Shown here: one piece after another, positions 37,162-44,554 of the stretch | How positions within the stretch are numbered: position 1 is the stretch's first letter | Layout of the letters: each line of letters opens with the position of its first letter | Program-made: the position numbers and the translations under genes | The notes under the pieces: model-generated | Told to the model about the DNA's origin: nothing | The model's database searches: none | The model's input: only the letters and a program-made list of their open reading frames with translations | Source of the DNA: Bacteroidota bacterium | GTDB taxonomy: Bacteria; Bacteroidota; Bacteroidia; Bacteroidales; JAADJA01 | Direction of reading: 5' to 3' | Assembly (NCBI GenBank): GCA_020444515.1 | Contig: JAHLKX010000003.1 | Span: forward strand, 248,001-312,000 | DNA: 64,000 nucleotides

Positions 37162-38493
37162 TCAGTTGAGCTTAATTATTTTTTTGGTTTGCACCCCTTC
37201 ATTGGTTTTTAAGGTGCAGAAATAAATTCCTGGTTTTAATCCAATAGTGTTAAATACCACGCTTTGTTCTCCCTGGTTTTGCACTTCATTCACCAGTGTT
37301 TGTATTTCCCGCCCGCTTATGTCAAAAATTTTTAATACTACTGTAGAATTATGGTTTAAATCATATTTTACAATGGTGGTTGATTCTAAGGGATTTGGGA
37401 TAATTGTGAACGTAGGATCCAATGTGAATTCAGGCAGAGAGTTTATCGAATCACAGGCTTCCTCCACCTCCTCAACGCTGTTGCAACCGGGGGCATTATC
37501 GTGGATTTCTATTGTTCCATTGGGTGCAACAGTGTAATCACAAATACTTTGGACATGACAAGTTGATAAGTTAGGATTGTCGTAAAGGTATAAATCTGTG
37601 ATGGAACCGGCATCAACATTGTCCAGTCCTGTCAGGCTGGTTATTGCACCATTCCACATAATGTAAAGTTCACCCTCGATGGCAGTCACGTTGTCCAGCC
37701 CTGTCAGGCTGGTTAAAGCATTATTGCCTTCAATCCAAATTACACCCTCGATGGCAGTCACGTTGTCCAATCCTATCAGGCTGGTGAAATTATCATTCCA
37801 ATTAATAACTAGCCCCCCTATGGAAGTCACGCTATTTAATCCCGTCAGGTTGGTTAAATCATCATTGCCCTGAATCAAAAGATGACCCTCGATTAAAGTC
37901 ACATTATTTAATCCCGTGAGGCTGGTTAAAGCATCATTGCCAGAAATCTCAAGACTACCTGCAATAGAAGTCACGTTTTCCAACCCCGTCAAACTGATCA
38001 GGGAATTGTTACCCCAAATATAAATGCTTCCTCCGATAGAAGTCACGTTGTCCAGCCCAGTTATGTCTAACAACGAGGGATTTCCATATGAATCTTCTGA
38101 CCCAATATTAAGGTCACCACCGATACTCATCAAGTTTTCCAATCCATCCAGGCTGGTCAATAAATTATTTGCACAAATACAAAGGCGACCTCCGATTACA
38201 GTCACGTTTTCCAGCCCAGTTATGCTGGTCAGAGAATCATTGTAAATTAAAGAAAGCCCCCCCCCAATGGAAGTCAGTACACTTAATCCACTAAGATTTA
38301 CAATATCAGATCCAAAATATTCGTCAATCATAACATCCCCCTCAATTTCTGTACACCCCGGATAATTGATCTGAAAGCTATCAATCTGTGCCTGTGTGGT
38401 GAAAGTGATGCCCTCAGGGAGGCAGGAAGTTTGTGAATTGGCTGTTATTTGTAATAGCAGCGCTGCGATAATTAAAATTGTTAATTTTTTCAT
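37162..38493 (-). CDS. Receptor-L-domain/leucine-rich-type repeat protein, T9SS-secreted
   Basis: This 443-residue protein has a signal peptide (MKKLTILIIAALLLQITANS). About ten repeats of roughly 24 residues follow, of the form LTSLTGLDNVTAIEGELYI (L-domain-like solenoid). A cysteine-containing cap comes next (CHVQSICDYTVAPNG, APGCNSVEEVEEACDS), then a T9SS sorting domain (FTIIPNPLESTTIVKYDL ... PGIYFCTLKTNEGVQTKKII). A strong AGGAGG sits 5 nt before the start. The paralogue is at 50969-52351. Likely a surface binding protein. Confidence 0.88.
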   Translation of the reverse strand: MKKLTILIIAALLLQITANSQTSCLPEGITFTTQAQIDSFQINYPGCTEIEGDVMIDEYFGSDIVNLSGLSVLTSIGGGLSLIYNDSLTSITGLENVTVIGGRLCICANNLLTSLDGLENLMSIGGDLNIGSEDSYGNPSLLDITGLDNVTSIGGSIYIWGNNSLISLTGLENVTSIAGSLEISGNDALTSLTGLNNVTLIEGHLLIQGNDDLTNLTGLNSVTSIGGLVINWNDNFTSLIGLDNVTAIEGVIWIEGNNALTSLTGLDNVTAIEGELYIMWNGAITSLTGLDNVDAGSITDLYLYDNPNLSTCHVQSICDYTVAPNGTIEIHDNAPGCNSVEEVEEACDSINSLPEFTLDPTFTIIPNPLESTTIVKYDLNHNSTVVLKIFDISGREIQTLVNEVQNQGEQSVVFNTIGLKPGIYFCTLKTNEGVQTKKIIKLN

Positions 38494-38498
38494 GATGA

Positions 38499-38504
38499 CC
38501 TCCT
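38499..38504 (-). promoter_or_regulatory. Strong Shine-Dalgarno AGGAGG, 5 nt before start
   Basis: Minus-strand AGGAGG followed by TCATC and the ATG at 38493. The same arrangement precedes the four propeller genes (40710-40715, 43003-43008, 44472-44477, 46840-46845). Bacteroidota genes usually lack a strong SD, so the shared leader is notable. Confidence 0.7.
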
Positions 38505-38559
38505 TTTATTAAATTCCAATATATAAAGACCAAAATCCAAAGTGTTTGCTTATAAGCAG

Positions 38560-40704
38560 TTATTGTACAACCAGCTTTTTAACTTCCATACCTTCACTGG
38601 TTTTAATCCTGACGAAATAAAGCCCTCCAGGATAGTCACTCACGCTAACTGTAAAGTAATTGTCCATCACATCTTGATTAAATATTACCTTCCCCTGGAT
38701 ATCCAGGATCTCTAATGAAATTAGCTCAGTTCCGCTTTGTGAAACAAGTGAGATATTATTATTGACAGGGTTGGGATAAATCTTGACTGACGGATTCTCG
38801 CTACCAACAGCCAACTGCTCCATGCCAACAGGAATTCCATTCTCATTAAATCCGATAAGGCCATGGGCAGGTGGACTCCCCTGATCTTCCACCCATGCTC
38901 CTATCCATTTTGTGTTATTGATATCTATTTCAATACAACGTAGTGGTAGTGACTCATTATACACAATCCATTCAGTGCCATCAAAAGCTGTCAGGCCACC
39001 GCTGGTACCTATCCACTTCGTCCCTTCCTCATCAATCGCAATTGCATTAACATGGTTATCAGGCAATCCGGAATTTGACGTATTGAATGTCTCCCAATTC
39101 ATTCCATCAAAGGAGGCAAGACCATTCCAAGTACCTATCCACATGGTTCCATCTCCTTCAAAAGCGATCGCATGAACATAGTTATCAGGCAATCCGGAAT
39201 TTGATGTATTGAATATATCCCAATCCGTTCCATCAAAGGAAACCAATCCGTAATTCATACCTATCCACTTTGTTCCATTCTCTTCAATTTCTATTAATGT
39301 AATATTCCAGGAATACCAATATGAGTTCCAATATGTTCCATCATAGGAAGCCAGTCCGTGGAAAGTGCCTATCCATTTTGTTCCATCTTCTTCAATAGCA
39401 ATTGCTTTAACAATGTCAGAAGGCAAACCGGAATTCGATTCATCATATGTTTCCCAGTTAGTTCCATCAAAGGAGGCAAGACCATTCCAAGTACCTATCC
39501 ACATGGTTCCATCTCCTTCAAAAGCGATCGCCTGAACATTGTTATCAGGCAATCCGGAATTTGATGTATTGAATAACTCCCAATCCGTTCCATCAAATGA
39601 AGCCAGTCCACCACCCCATGTACCTATCCACATGGCTCCTTCCCCTTCAAAGGCAATTGCATTAACATAGTTATCCGGCAATCCGGAATTTGAAGTGTTT
39701 TGATTTTCCCAAGTAATCCCGTCAAAAGTAGCCAGGCCTTTTAAAGTTCCAATCCATTTTGTTCCATCAAATGAAATTAGTAAAGAACGAACAAAATCAT
39801 AAGGGAGATCTGAGTTTGATTCATTATATACCTCCCAAATTGTTCCATCAAATGAGGCGAGGCCATTCCATGTACCAATCCACTTTGTTCCATCTTCTTC
39901 AATAGCGATTGCATAAATCATGTTATTCGGCAAACCGGAATTCGATTCATCATATGTTTCCCAATTAGTTCCATCAAAGATTACCAGGCCGCAATCTTCG
40001 GTTCCAATCCACTTCGTTCCATTTTCTTCAATAGCGATTGTATTAATGTTGTCATCCGGCAAGCCGGAATTCGATTCATTATATATTTCCCAGTTCATTC
40101 CATCAAAGGTATAAAGGCCACCACAACCAAAAGCATCACTCCAGGTTCCTATCCATTTTTTATTTTCATTGTCAATTGCTATTGAACTTACATACAAGTA
40201 GTTGCATGTATCCAGATAAGATGACCAGTTCGTGCCATCGAATACAGATACCCCATGTCCCCACGGAACACCCCAACATTCCATATTTCCTGTTCCAACC
40301 CAAATAGTTCCATTTTCTTCAGCAGCAAGTGAAGCAATCCAATTACAGGATAAGCCGGAGTTTGATTCATTATAGATTGTCCAGTTGTTGCCATCGAAGG
40401 ATGCAACGCCACTATTCCGGGTTCCTACCCAAACCAAACCGTTTGCATCTGCACACACCGCATAAACGCTATTGCTGGGTAGCCCGGAGTTTACCTCATT
40501 GAAAAAAGCAGAAGTTCCTGTGGTTTTGTTAATTTGTATTAAACCACCTTCCCTGGCACCTATCCAAATATGATCATCTGACTCATCCATGCATAAAATA
40601 TTATCTCCATTGAGATATTGCACCCATTGGGGATTTTGGGAGAATAAGTGAATTGTGAATAATGAAATGTGAATGGTTAGCAGTATAAGTGTTAGTTTTT
40701 TCAT
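38560..40704 (-). CDS. Reg_prop-type beta-propeller protein, T9SS-secreted
   Basis: This 714-residue protein has a signal peptide of unusual make-up (TIHISLFTIH). It then has about 14-15 repeats of some 40 residues, NAIAFEGDGTMWIGTWNGLA-SFDGTNWETF-NTSNSGLPDN, matching the two-component regulator propeller (Reg_prop) repeat. The linker contains QLAVGSENPS, followed by a T9SS sorting domain (KIYPNPVNNNISLVSQS ... PGGLYFVRIKTSEG). Such propellers normally form the sensor of hybrid kinases; here no kinase is attached. Repeats at 39103-39236 and 39463-39596 are almost identical in DNA. Last of four tandem paralogues. Confidence 0.9.
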   Translation of the reverse strand: MKKLTLILLTIHISLFTIHLFSQNPQWVQYLNGDNILCMDESDDHIWIGAREGGLIQINKTTGTSAFFNEVNSGLPSNSVYAVCADANGLVWVGTRNSGVASFDGNNWTIYNESNSGLSCNWIASLAAEENGTIWVGTGNMECWGVPWGHGVSVFDGTNWSSYLDTCNYLYVSSIAIDNENKKWIGTWSDAFGCGGLYTFDGMNWEIYNESNSGLPDDNINTIAIEENGTKWIGTEDCGLVIFDGTNWETYDESNSGLPNNMIYAIAIEEDGTKWIGTWNGLASFDGTIWEVYNESNSDLPYDFVRSLLISFDGTKWIGTLKGLATFDGITWENQNTSNSGLPDNYVNAIAFEGEGAMWIGTWGGGLASFDGTDWELFNTSNSGLPDNNVQAIAFEGDGTMWIGTWNGLASFDGTNWETYDESNSGLPSDIVKAIAIEEDGTKWIGTFHGLASYDGTYWNSYWYSWNITLIEIEENGTKWIGMNYGLVSFDGTDWDIFNTSNSGLPDNYVHAIAFEGDGTMWIGTWNGLASFDGMNWETFNTSNSGLPDNHVNAIAIDEEGTKWIGTSGGLTAFDGTEWIVYNESLPLRCIEIDINNTKWIGAWVEDQGSPPAHGLIGFNENGIPVGMEQLAVGSENPSVKIYPNPVNNNISLVSQSGTELISLEILDIQGKVIFNQDVMDNYFTVSVSDYPGGLYFVRIKTSEGMEVKKLVVQ
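39103..39236. repeat. Recently duplicated or converted 134-bp segment, copy 1
   Basis: Identical at 130 of 134 positions to 39463-39596, exactly 360 nt away, which equals three propeller repeats; the first 69 nt are identical. Neighbouring repeats of the same gene are clearly more diverged. Confidence 0.8.
39463..39596. repeat. Recently duplicated or converted 134-bp segment, copy 2
   Basis: Partner of 39103-39236; see that entry. Offset and length keep the propeller reading frame and repeat phase. Confidence 0.8.
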
Positions 40705-40709
40705 GATGA

Positions 40710-40715
40710 CCTCCT
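40710..40715 (-). promoter_or_regulatory. Strong Shine-Dalgarno AGGAGG
   Basis: Minus-strand AGGAGG 5 nt before the ATG at 40704. It fixes this start and is part of the leader shared by the array. Confidence 0.7.
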
Positions 40716-40727
40716 TTTTATTAAATA

Positions 40728-40754
40728 CCTCCGAAGGAGTCCCTTAGTGACAAA
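40728..40754 (-). repeat. Leader hairpin element, copy 1
   Basis: On the minus strand a CTCCTTCGGAG hairpin follows a degraded GTC...GGGAC hairpin, a few nucleotides upstream of the SD. The more intact copy is at 44488-44514, in the same place relative to its gene. Confidence 0.55.
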
Positions 40755-40780
40755 TTCTAAATTAGCTTCATAATACAGTG

Positions 40781-42997
40781 TTATTGAATGACCAGCTTTT
40801 TAACTTCTATCCCTTTGCTTGTATGTATTCTAATAAAATAAAGCCCCTTCGGGAGATGACTTATGTTATATGATTGTTCATTTTTCATTATCAGTTGATG
40901 CATTACTACCTTCCCCTGGATATCCAGGATCTCTAATGAGATCACTTCAATTCCAGGTTGTGAAACAAGTGAAACAATATTGCTGGCAGGATTTGGATAA
41001 ATGCTGACTGCCGACTGCCAAATGCCGACTGAGGGCTCATCAATCCCAAAAGGTATCCCATTTTCATTAAAAACAGCTAATCCATTATATGTTCCGATCC
41101 ATTTGGATCCATTTTGGTCAGTAACAATTGAATTGATATGGTTATGAGCTAATCCTGAATTGGAAGTATTGTAAGTATTCCAATTGATACCATCAAAAGC
41201 TGACAAGCCTGAATCGGTACCTATCCAAACTACTTCGTTATCTTCAATGGCTAATGATGTGATCCCATTATCAGGCAAACCGGAATTGGATGTATTATAA
41301 ACCACCAGGTTACCGTTTTCAAAGGTTAACAGGCCATCTCCATGGGTTCCTATCCACAATTTCCCGTTCCCGTCAAATACCATTGTTGTAATATGAACTC
41401 CAGACACGGTATCTAAAACCGTCCAATTGGTACCATCGAAGGTTGTGAGACAAGCTCCATTATAAGTAGCGGTGCCAATCCATATTATCCCATTTTCCTC
41501 GACAGCTAGTGATGTTATAGAATTATCTGGCAATCCTGAATTGGAAGTGTTATACACTGTCCAGTTGGTACCATCATAGGCTGCCAGACCGCCAATATCG
41601 GTTCCAACCCACTTCGTCCCATTTATGCCAACTGCTATTGATGAGATATAATTAGAAGGCAACGGAGAATTGGAAGTATCGTACGAATTCCAATTGTTGC
41701 CGTCAAAGGATGCCAGGCCGCCGCCCTCGCAAAGATACCCTCCTCCTGTTCCAATCCACTTCGTTCCGTTTTGGTCTATCGCAATTGAATTAACTATATC
41801 ATATGGCAATTCAGAATTATCAGGGTCATAAACTGTCCAGTAGCTTCCATCAAAGCTTGTGAATGAAAAGCGGTACCATGGCCACATGTTAGTACTATAA
41901 GTTCCGATCCACTTTGTCTCGTTCGCTTCAATGGCAATGCAGGAGACCCTGTTATCAGGCAGTCCGGAATTGGATGAATTGATCAGTGTCCAGTTGTTAC
42001 CATCAAAAGTAGCCAGGCCATCCCTGGTTCCGACCCACAATATCCCGTTTTCATCCGGGGTAACAGAGCTAACAAAATTCTCAGGTAAGCCAGAATTGGA
42101 AGCATCATACGTTGTCCAGTTTATCCCATCAAAGGAGGTCAGGCCATGTCCAAAAATACCACCAATCGCCAGTATGTTAACTTCAAATGTTCCGATCCAC
42201 TTAGTTCCGCTTTCGTCTATCGCAATTGAACAAATATCGTTATAAAACAACCCGGAATTGGAAGTGTTGTATACTATCCAGTTGCTGCCATCAAAAGATG
42301 CCAGGCCTCCTGCCCCAAGACATCCACCTGTTCCAATCCACAATGTCTCATTCTCATCAATAGCTATTGCATTGACATAATCATCAAGCAGCCCGGAATT
42401 AGAGGTGTTATAAACATCCCAGTTATTATCATCAAAGGCTACTATGCCGTATATCTGTGTTCCCATCCACTTTGTTCCGTTATCGTCTATGGCTATTGAA
42501 GTGATCCAATCATCAGGTAAGCCGGAGTTGGAAGTGTTATAAACCGTCCAGTTAGTACCATTAAAAGCTGCCAGGCCTCCACCGTAGGTTCCAATCCACT
42601 TTGTCCCGTTATCATCTATGGCTATAGACCGGACATTGTTATCGGACAAGCCGGAATTAGAAGTGTTATAAACTGTCCAGCTATCACCATCAAAGACTGC
42701 CAGGCCGCAATCATCGGTTCCAATCCAAGTTGTTCCATTTTCTTCAATAGCTATTGCTGTAATATTATTTGTTGGTAATCCAGAGTTTGCTCTATTGTAA
42801 AATTCCTGGACACCTGTTATTTTGTTATGTGCAACAAGACCCCCGTTTGTTCCCACCCAGATCATGTTGCCATCAACCGCCAGGGTCTTGATGTAATCTC
42901 CGTTGGTGTAGTTAATCCATTGTGGGTCCTGGGCGCTGGAGTGAACAGTGAATAGGGAGCAGTGAACAGTGATGATTATTGTGATGATCTTTTTCAT
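40781..42997 (-). CDS. Reg_prop-type beta-propeller protein, T9SS-secreted
   Basis: This 738-residue protein has a signal segment IITVHCSLFTVHSSAQ encoded by tandem repeats. About 14 Reg_prop-like repeats follow (ITAIAIEENGTTWIGTDDCG style with VYNTSNSGLPDN). The linker SVGIWQSAVS is also repeat-derived, followed by a T9SS sorting domain (IYPNPASNIVSLVSQPG ... PKGLYFIRIHTSKG). Third of four tandem paralogues in transcription order. Repeat consensus and sorting domain are closer to its neighbours than expected for unrelated propellers, indicating tandem duplication. Confidence 0.9.
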   Translation of the reverse strand: MKKIITIIITVHCSLFTVHSSAQDPQWINYTNGDYIKTLAVDGNMIWVGTNGGLVAHNKITGVQEFYNRANSGLPTNNITAIAIEENGTTWIGTDDCGLAVFDGDSWTVYNTSNSGLSDNNVRSIAIDDNGTKWIGTYGGGLAAFNGTNWTVYNTSNSGLPDDWITSIAIDDNGTKWMGTQIYGIVAFDDNNWDVYNTSNSGLLDDYVNAIAIDENETLWIGTGGCLGAGGLASFDGSNWIVYNTSNSGLFYNDICSIAIDESGTKWIGTFEVNILAIGGIFGHGLTSFDGINWTTYDASNSGLPENFVSSVTPDENGILWVGTRDGLATFDGNNWTLINSSNSGLPDNRVSCIAIEANETKWIGTYSTNMWPWYRFSFTSFDGSYWTVYDPDNSELPYDIVNSIAIDQNGTKWIGTGGGYLCEGGGLASFDGNNWNSYDTSNSPLPSNYISSIAVGINGTKWVGTDIGGLAAYDGTNWTVYNTSNSGLPDNSITSLAVEENGIIWIGTATYNGACLTTFDGTNWTVLDTVSGVHITTMVFDGNGKLWIGTHGDGLLTFENGNLVVYNTSNSGLPDNGITSLAIEDNEVVWIGTDSGLSAFDGINWNTYNTSNSGLAHNHINSIVTDQNGSKWIGTYNGLAVFNENGIPFGIDEPSVGIWQSAVSIYPNPASNIVSLVSQPGIEVISLEILDIQGKVVMHQLIMKNEQSYNISHLPKGLYFIRIHTSKGIEVKKLVIQ
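42941..42972. repeat. Tandem GTGAACAGTGA-type repeat encoding a signal peptide
   Basis: GTGAACAGTG, AATAGGGAGC and AGTGAACAGTGA lie in a row. On the coding strand they give the ITVHCSLFTVHS core of the signal peptide. Degenerate forms occur at the same place in the genes ending at 40704 and 46834. Confidence 0.7.
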
Positions 42998-43002
42998 GAT
43001 TT

Positions 43003-43008
43003 CCTCCT
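43003..43008 (-). promoter_or_regulatory. Strong Shine-Dalgarno AGGAGG
   Basis: Minus-strand AGGAGG 5 nt before the ATG at 42997. Here the five spacer bases differ from the other copies (AAATC instead of TCATC). Confidence 0.7.
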
Positions 43009-43065
43009 ATTTATTAAATACCGATTTCCAAAAATCAAATTCAAAAGTGTTTATGTATAAAAAGT

Positions 43066-44466
43066 TTATTGTATTATCAGCTTTTCAACTTCCATACCTT
43101 CACTGGTAAGAATCCTCACGAAATAAAGTCCTCTGGGATAATTACTCACCTTAACTGAGAAGCTATTGTCCATCACATCTTTATGCAATATTATTTTCCC
43201 CTGGATATCCAGGATCTCTAATGAGATTATTTCAGTTCTGGGTTGTGAAACAAGTGAGATATTATTGCTAGCGGGATTGGGATAAATGAGGACTGATGAC
43301 TGCCCATTGTCAGCTGTCAAGTCTTCAACTCCAACAGGTATTCCATTCTCATTAAAAGCAACCAAATCACCACCAGAACCAATCCATTTCGTGCCGTTAT
43401 TATCTATTGCTACAGAACCTATCCAATTTGATGTTAATGCCGAATTATTTTTATTGTAAATAGTCCAGTTGAAACCATCAAAAGAAGCCAGACCTCCACC
43501 TTCAGTTCCAATCCAAATCATTTCATTGTTTTCTACTGCTATAGTAGTAATCCAGTTATTAGGTAACTCGGAATTGGATGTATCATATTGCACCCAGTTG
43601 TTGCCATCAAAAGATGTCAGACTTATCCCATCTTCTCCCGTGCACATGTTATAATAGTATGTTCCAATCCATTTTGTATCATTTCCATCAATGGCTATTG
43701 AAGTGACCCAATTATATGGCAATCCGGAATTAGAAGTATTGAAAACCAACCAGTCGTTCCCATCGTAGGTTGCCAAACCATCAGTAGTTCCAATCCATTT
43801 TGTATCAATCCCGTCAATGGCTATTTCGTATACAATATCAGAAGGTAATTGGGAATTGGAGGTATTGTAATGTACCCATTCACTGCCATCAAAGGTAGCC
43901 AGCCCTTCTCCTCCCGAGATTGATCCAACTAAGAAACCAGTTCCGATCCACTTTGTTCCATTTATATCAATGGCTACAGAGGTAAGACAATTATATGGTA
44001 AACCAGAATTGGAGGTGTTGTAAATCGTCCAGTTGTTGTTATCAAATACTGCCAGGCCACCTTCATTCAACTGTGGTGTTCCTGTACCAATCCACTTTGT
44101 ACCAACATCATCAATAGCTATTGCATTAATCAAGTGATTTGGCAGATCACAATTTGAGGTGTCATACACTGACCAGCTGTTACCATCGAAGGATACCAGT
44201 GATATTTTATATGTTGGCCCACCTCCTCCTTGAAAAACAAAACCTCCGATCCACTTTGTTACATTGTCTTCAATAACTATTGACGAGATATCGTCAAGTT
44301 CAGGTAAACCAGAATTGGATGTGTCGTAAACCATCCAGTTGTTGCCGTCAAAAGCTAATGCACTGATTTGATCCCCATTGGTATAATTTATCCATTGGGG
44401 TTCCTGTGCAACCAAAGAAAAAGTAAATCCTGTTAAAACAATGAAAAGTAAAATTATTTTTTTCAT
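43066..44466 (-). CDS. Reg_prop-type beta-propeller protein, shorter paralogue, T9SS-secreted
   Basis: This 466-residue protein has an ordinary signal peptide (MKKIILLFIVLTGFTFSLVA). It carries about 8 Reg_prop-like repeats (INAIAIDDVGTKWIGTGTP style), roughly half the number in its neighbours. The linker LTADNGQSSV precedes a T9SS sorting domain (LIYPNPASNNISLVSQPR ... PRGLYFVRILTSEG). The first repeat is incomplete (it jumps from ISALAFDGNN into a blade end), suggesting loss of repeats by recombination. Confidence 0.9.
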   Translation of the reverse strand: MKKIILLFIVLTGFTFSLVAQEPQWINYTNGDQISALAFDGNNWMVYDTSNSGLPELDDISSIVIEDNVTKWIGGFVFQGGGGPTYKISLVSFDGNSWSVYDTSNCDLPNHLINAIAIDDVGTKWIGTGTPQLNEGGLAVFDNNNWTIYNTSNSGLPYNCLTSVAIDINGTKWIGTGFLVGSISGGEGLATFDGSEWVHYNTSNSQLPSDIVYEIAIDGIDTKWIGTTDGLATYDGNDWLVFNTSNSGLPYNWVTSIAIDGNDTKWIGTYYYNMCTGEDGISLTSFDGNNWVQYDTSNSELPNNWITTIAVENNEMIWIGTEGGGLASFDGFNWTIYNKNNSALTSNWIGSVAIDNNGTKWIGSGGDLVAFNENGIPVGVEDLTADNGQSSVLIYPNPASNNISLVSQPRTEIISLEILDIQGKIILHKDVMDNSFSVKVSNYPRGLYFVRILTSEGMEVEKLIIQ

Positions 44467-44471
44467 GATGA

Positions 44472-44477
44472 CCTCCT
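44472..44477 (-). promoter_or_regulatory. Strong Shine-Dalgarno AGGAGG
   Basis: Minus-strand AGGAGG 5 nt before the ATG at 44466, with TCATC as spacer. Confidence 0.7.
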
Positions 44478-44487
44478 ATTTAAAATA

Positions 44488-44514
44488 CCTCCGAAGGAGT
44501 CCCTTCGGGACAAA
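44488..44514 (-). repeat. Leader double-hairpin element, copy 2
   Basis: On the minus strand two small perfect hairpins stand in tandem, GTCCC-GAA-GGGAC and CTCC-TTC-GGAG, just upstream of the SD of the 43066-44466 gene. Confidence 0.65.
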
Positions 44515-44554
44515 TTCCAACAATCAAATCACAAAGTGTTGATATTTAAAAAGT

